33,742 nucleotides of DNA from the NCBI GenBank assembly GCA_018816945.1, contig JAHIVC010000051.1:1-33742 (forward strand), written 5' to 3'. Positions within the stretch are counted from its first letter, which is position 1. Each line of letters starts with the position of its first letter. The position numbers and the translations under genes are program-made. This stretch comes from Bacteroidota bacterium. Its GTDB lineage: Bacteria > Bacteroidota > Bacteroidia > Bacteroidales > GCA-2711565. The notes under the pieces are model-generated. The model made no database searches and was not told the origin of the DNA. It saw only the letters and a list, made by a program, of their open reading frames with translations. Below are positions 30,899 to 33,742 of the stretch, piece by piece.

Positions 30899-33742
30899 TC
30901 AAACAACATCTGCTTCTAAAATAGGCTGAGGAAATGATATATAAAATGTGCTTCCAATTCCAGTTTCTGATTCAAACCAAATATCACCGCCAGTATTAAC
31001 AATAATATTTCTTACAATTGCCAATCCTAAACCCATTCCACTTGTCTTTGTTGTAAAACTTGGAGTGAATATTTTATCCGACATTTCTTTTGATATTCCA
31101 GAACCATTATCTGCGACAATAACGATTAGCTCAGAATTTGATTTTTTTACAGAAATAGTAATTTGGCCATCTTTTTTAGATGCCAATGCTTGTATAGAGT
31201 TTTTAAATAAATTATTAAATACTCGAAGTAATTGATTTTTATCCGCAATAATTATGTATTCATTTTCGGGTAAGTGCAACACATATTCAACAGTTGAATC
31301 CTCTTTGAATAATCCAACAGCATTATGAATTATTTTCTTTAAGTCGACTGGTTCCATTTTTTGGACAGGCATTTTGGCAAAATCTGAGAAAGCGCTGGCG
31401 ATATCAGATAATGAGTCAATTTGTTCAATACTTGTTTTTGTAAATCTATTTAGTCGTTGATCCCAATCCTTTTCATTTTCATCCCATGCTTTTTTTAAGT
31501 ACTGGACACTCAATTTTAGCGGCGTCAAGGGATTCTTAATTTCATGAGCCACTTGTTTAGCCATTTCTCGCCAAGCACTCTCCCGCTCCGATCTTGCTAA
31601 TAAATTAGCACTTTTACTTAATTCGTCAATCATCCTATTATATTCTGTAACCAGGCCTCCTATTTCATCTTTGCGATCCCATTTTATTTTTTCATTTGAT
31701 TTACCCAGCCTTATTCCACTAATGCTTTGCCTAATTAATAGTAATGGTTTTGATATTCTTCGTGAGATCACCATGGTAACCAATAAAGCGATTATAAAAA
31801 ACAATACATAAATGTTAAAGAGGGCGACAAGAAAGCTTGTAATTTCAGTTTGAAGCTCTTTTTGCCGAGCAAAATATGGTAAATTTAAATATGCAATAAG
31901 TTTATTTTGAGAATTTCGAAATGGTACATATGCGGATAAATACTCATACTCTCCAATTTTTTCATTTTGAATAAAAAGTAGTTTTTCTTTTTTCGCCAAT
32001 ACATCATAAGCTGTAACATTCATTAATTTGGAAATCAAACCTACATCAAATAACGGCAATCTTGATGACGCAATTAATCTACCGTCTAGCGAATATAGGT
32101 TGATATCGGAGAAAAAAACCAACGAAAATTTTCCAAGCCATCCATTTAGTGTTTCATACATTGCCGGACTTATGCTATCTGCCCCTGCTAATTTGTGGTC
32201 AAGTTCAACTAAAACTGAATGAGCTTTTTCACTTAAAATTTCATTGTTTTTTTTGTCATTTAATTGAACAAGAAAGAGTAATGTAGTAACACCTATAACC
32301 AAAAATGAAGTTAGAATGATGCCGAATAAAGTGAATTGTAGTCTATTTCTGAAGCTGATTTGAATATTGAATATTTTATAGGAGAATCCGGTTAACATGT
32401 AAAAGGATGTTAAAAAAAAGGCCAGGAAAATAAAGAAGTAAGAAAATGGTGCAAGAATATCAATTAAGTCTTTGTTTTCCTTACTAATGATAAAATTAGT
32501 TTCTTCATCTTTATTTATTAAAATGTGATTATATCCGTTACTTTCAAATTGATTACTTCTATCTTTAAGTTCTTGATAATATTGAAGATTTGCACTATAA
32601 TCATAGTCGCCAAATTTATAAACAAGCTCATTTTGTTTATATTTTGCCATAGAATAATTCACTAATTCTGCACCCGATATATTTGAAGCTTCATCTATCA
32701 ATAGCTCAGGATAACCAAGACCCTCCTGTATAAATTCTGAATCCAATTCAATAAATATGAACCTTCCAGCTTCCTTATCTATTTGCGGAAAAAACAATCG
32801 AATGATGTATGAATTGTTGATAGAATTATTTCTAAAATAAAATAAATCCCTCTTATTGGTTGCATTTCCAAACTCTGAAATAATTTCTGAAAAATAGGTA
32901 GCGCAACTAACCATGTAATCATCTGTATTAAAACTCAAGAATGTGGCAGAATCACAAATTGTTATACGTGGTTTATAATTTATTGAAGCTTCAGCATCAA
33001 AAATACCCTCTATTCTGTGTATGATGTTCAATTCATTATTGTCTTTATCAAGATGATAAACCGTTTTAAGAATTATTGAATCTCCATAAATTTTATCAAT
33101 CAATTTCTCGAAAACATATTCAGCCATCGGATCCCTATCTCCAGCAATAGACTCAGCCATTACAGTGCGTTGCTCAAATTCCTTTTTAGTTAAAATATCA
33201 GACGATAGAAATCCAAGATATAAAGCAAATATCAAAAGAAAGCTTATTATATTCAATGATGTAATCTTAGAATCTTTTTCTTCTAGAAAAAGGATCATAA
33301 AGGTGAAGCCACCTATCAGAAGAACCGTACTAAATACAAGTTCGGAAAACACATATGTTATTATCGCATAACCAATTAAAATTCCGGCACCTACTAAATA
33401 CCTCTGAATTCTTTTATGAAACTGCTCATAAATTTCCAATAAAATAACGCGTCCGAAAAAATAGACGGCTAAACTAAAACTGCATGCAATAAAAAATGAA
33501 ATAATAGTAATTGATCTATGTGCAATAAAATCTTGTCCAAACTCAATGGATACCTGAGAATTCTTAAATAAACTTATAATTACATATTCGTAAAGATGAA
33601 ATATGATAAAAAATGTTAAAATCAAAATGCTCAGGCTCACAATACGTCTTAATTGACTGTTAGTCATATTGTTGGCCGTTTTTTTTCGAAACTGATCAAA
33701 ACTATAAGACAAGAACAGGAAGAAAAAAGAATTTACAAACAA
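30899..33742 (-). CDS. Large membrane sensor histidine kinase (NtrY-like), 5' end at window edge
   Basis: At least 947 residues. About five N-terminal membrane helices lead into a large extracytoplasmic domain (about 185-435). Two further helices follow, then a second extracytoplasmic sensor region (about 500-640), another helix and a HAMP domain (SRRISKPLLLIRQSI). The HisKA H-box is MAKQVAHEIKNPLTPLKLS. HATPase boxes follow: N-box FNNLFKNSIQA, G1 DNGSGI, F-box FTPSFTTK and G2 GMGLGLAIV. All catalytic boxes are intact, so it should autophosphorylate. No response regulator gene is within the window. The reading frame is open to the edge. An internal ATG (codon 26, before NSQLRR) is a possible start, but the hydrophobic residues before it may mean the protein continues beyond the window. 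Confidence 0.9.
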   Translation of the reverse strand: MFVNSFFFLFLSYSFDQFRKKTANNMTNSQLRRIVSLSILILTFFIIFHLYEYVIISLFKNSQVSIEFGQDFIAHRSITIISFFIACSFSLAVYFFGRVILLEIYEQFHKRIQRYLVGAGILIGYAIITYVFSELVFSTVLLIGGFTFMILFLEEKDSKITSLNIISFLLIFALYLGFLSSDILTKKEFEQRTVMAESIAGDRDPMAEYVFEKLIDKIYGDSIILKTVYHLDKDNNELNIIHRIEGIFDAEASINYKPRITICDSATFLSFNTDDYMVSCATYFSEIISEFGNATNKRDLFYFRNNSINNSYIIRLFFPQIDKEAGRFIFIELDSEFIQEGLGYPELLIDEASNISGAELVNYSMAKYKQNELVYKFGDYDYSANLQYYQELKDRSNQFESNGYNHILINKDEETNFIISKENKDLIDILAPFSYFFIFLAFFLTSFYMLTGFSYKIFNIQISFRNRLQFTLFGIILTSFLVIGVTTLLFLVQLNDKKNNEILSEKAHSVLVELDHKLAGADSISPAMYETLNGWLGKFSLVFFSDINLYSLDGRLIASSRLPLFDVGLISKLMNVTAYDVLAKKEKLLFIQNEKIGEYEYLSAYVPFRNSQNKLIAYLNLPYFARQKELQTEITSFLVALFNIYVLFFIIALLVTMVISRRISKPLLLIRQSISGIRLGKSNEKIKWDRKDEIGGLVTEYNRMIDELSKSANLLARSERESAWREMAKQVAHEIKNPLTPLKLSVQYLKKAWDENEKDWDQRLNRFTKTSIEQIDSLSDIASAFSDFAKMPVQKMEPVDLKKIIHNAVGLFKEDSTVEYVLHLPENEYIIIADKNQLLRVFNNLFKNSIQALASKKDGQITISVKKSNSELIVIVADNGSGISKEMSDKIFTPSFTTKTSGMGLGLAIVRNIIVNTGGDIWFESETGIGSTFYISFPQPILEADVV

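Noticed and set aside
1..33742. tRNA, rRNA or CRISPR arrays
   Set aside because: No cloverleaf-type TTCGA arm context, rRNA stretch or regularly spaced short repeats were seen. The only spaced repeats are the three ~225-bp units at 5472-6010.

Overview
The window is AT-rich chromosomal DNA from a member of the Bacteroidota, probably an anaerobic or fermentative one. Protein similarities are of Bacteroidetes type throughout. Several genes are preceded by the TTTG / TAnnTTTG promoter pair used by the Bacteroidetes primary sigma factor. Tryptophanase, Ptb-Buk and a Nim-like flavoprotein suggest a fermentative life. No rRNA, tRNA or CRISPR array was recognised.

Layout. (1) 1-6010 is the accessory part. 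A two-gene unit (receiver-domain protein plus a divergent histidine-kinase-type ATPase) lies between two long imperfect palindromes that resemble integron attC sites. It is followed by a single-polypeptide type IIG-like restriction-modification enzyme and a tandem array of composite palindromic repeats. (2) 6104-9045 (minus) is pntB-pntA, the proton-translocating transhydrogenase. (3) 9362-14865 (minus) holds a Nim/PNPOx-like flavoprotein, a large secreted HExxH peptidase-like/TolB-propeller protein, an RluA-type pseudouridine synthase, PanB and an FKBP lipoprotein. (4) 15075-17153 (plus) pairs a HOGA1-like aldolase with an AGXT-like aminotransferase, a possible glyoxylate-to-glycine module, followed by dnaK with its own promoter region and a clear terminator. 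(5) 19793-21290 (minus) is a compact three-gene operon: free methionine-R-sulfoxide reductase, an MntP-like membrane protein lacking both family aspartates, and QueD. (6) Tryptophanase (minus) and ptb-buk (plus) diverge from a shared 398-bp region that holds both promoters and a possible 24-codon leader ORF. (7) 25308-33742 (minus) is a cell-envelope cluster: a large NtrY-like sensor kinase cut by the window edge, a Wzx-type flippase, a TPR protein, a DUF4292 lipoprotein and an EnvC-like degenerate LytM protein.

The best candidate for something undescribed is the 104-2169 unit. It is a mobile-looking cassette carrying a phosphorelay-like pair with no DNA-binding output, next to a restriction enzyme. 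Other points of interest are the loop inversion inside the repeat array, a canonical sigma70-looking promoter overlapping a palindrome at dnaK, the aspartate-less MntP relative, and the leader ORF upstream of tryptophanase.
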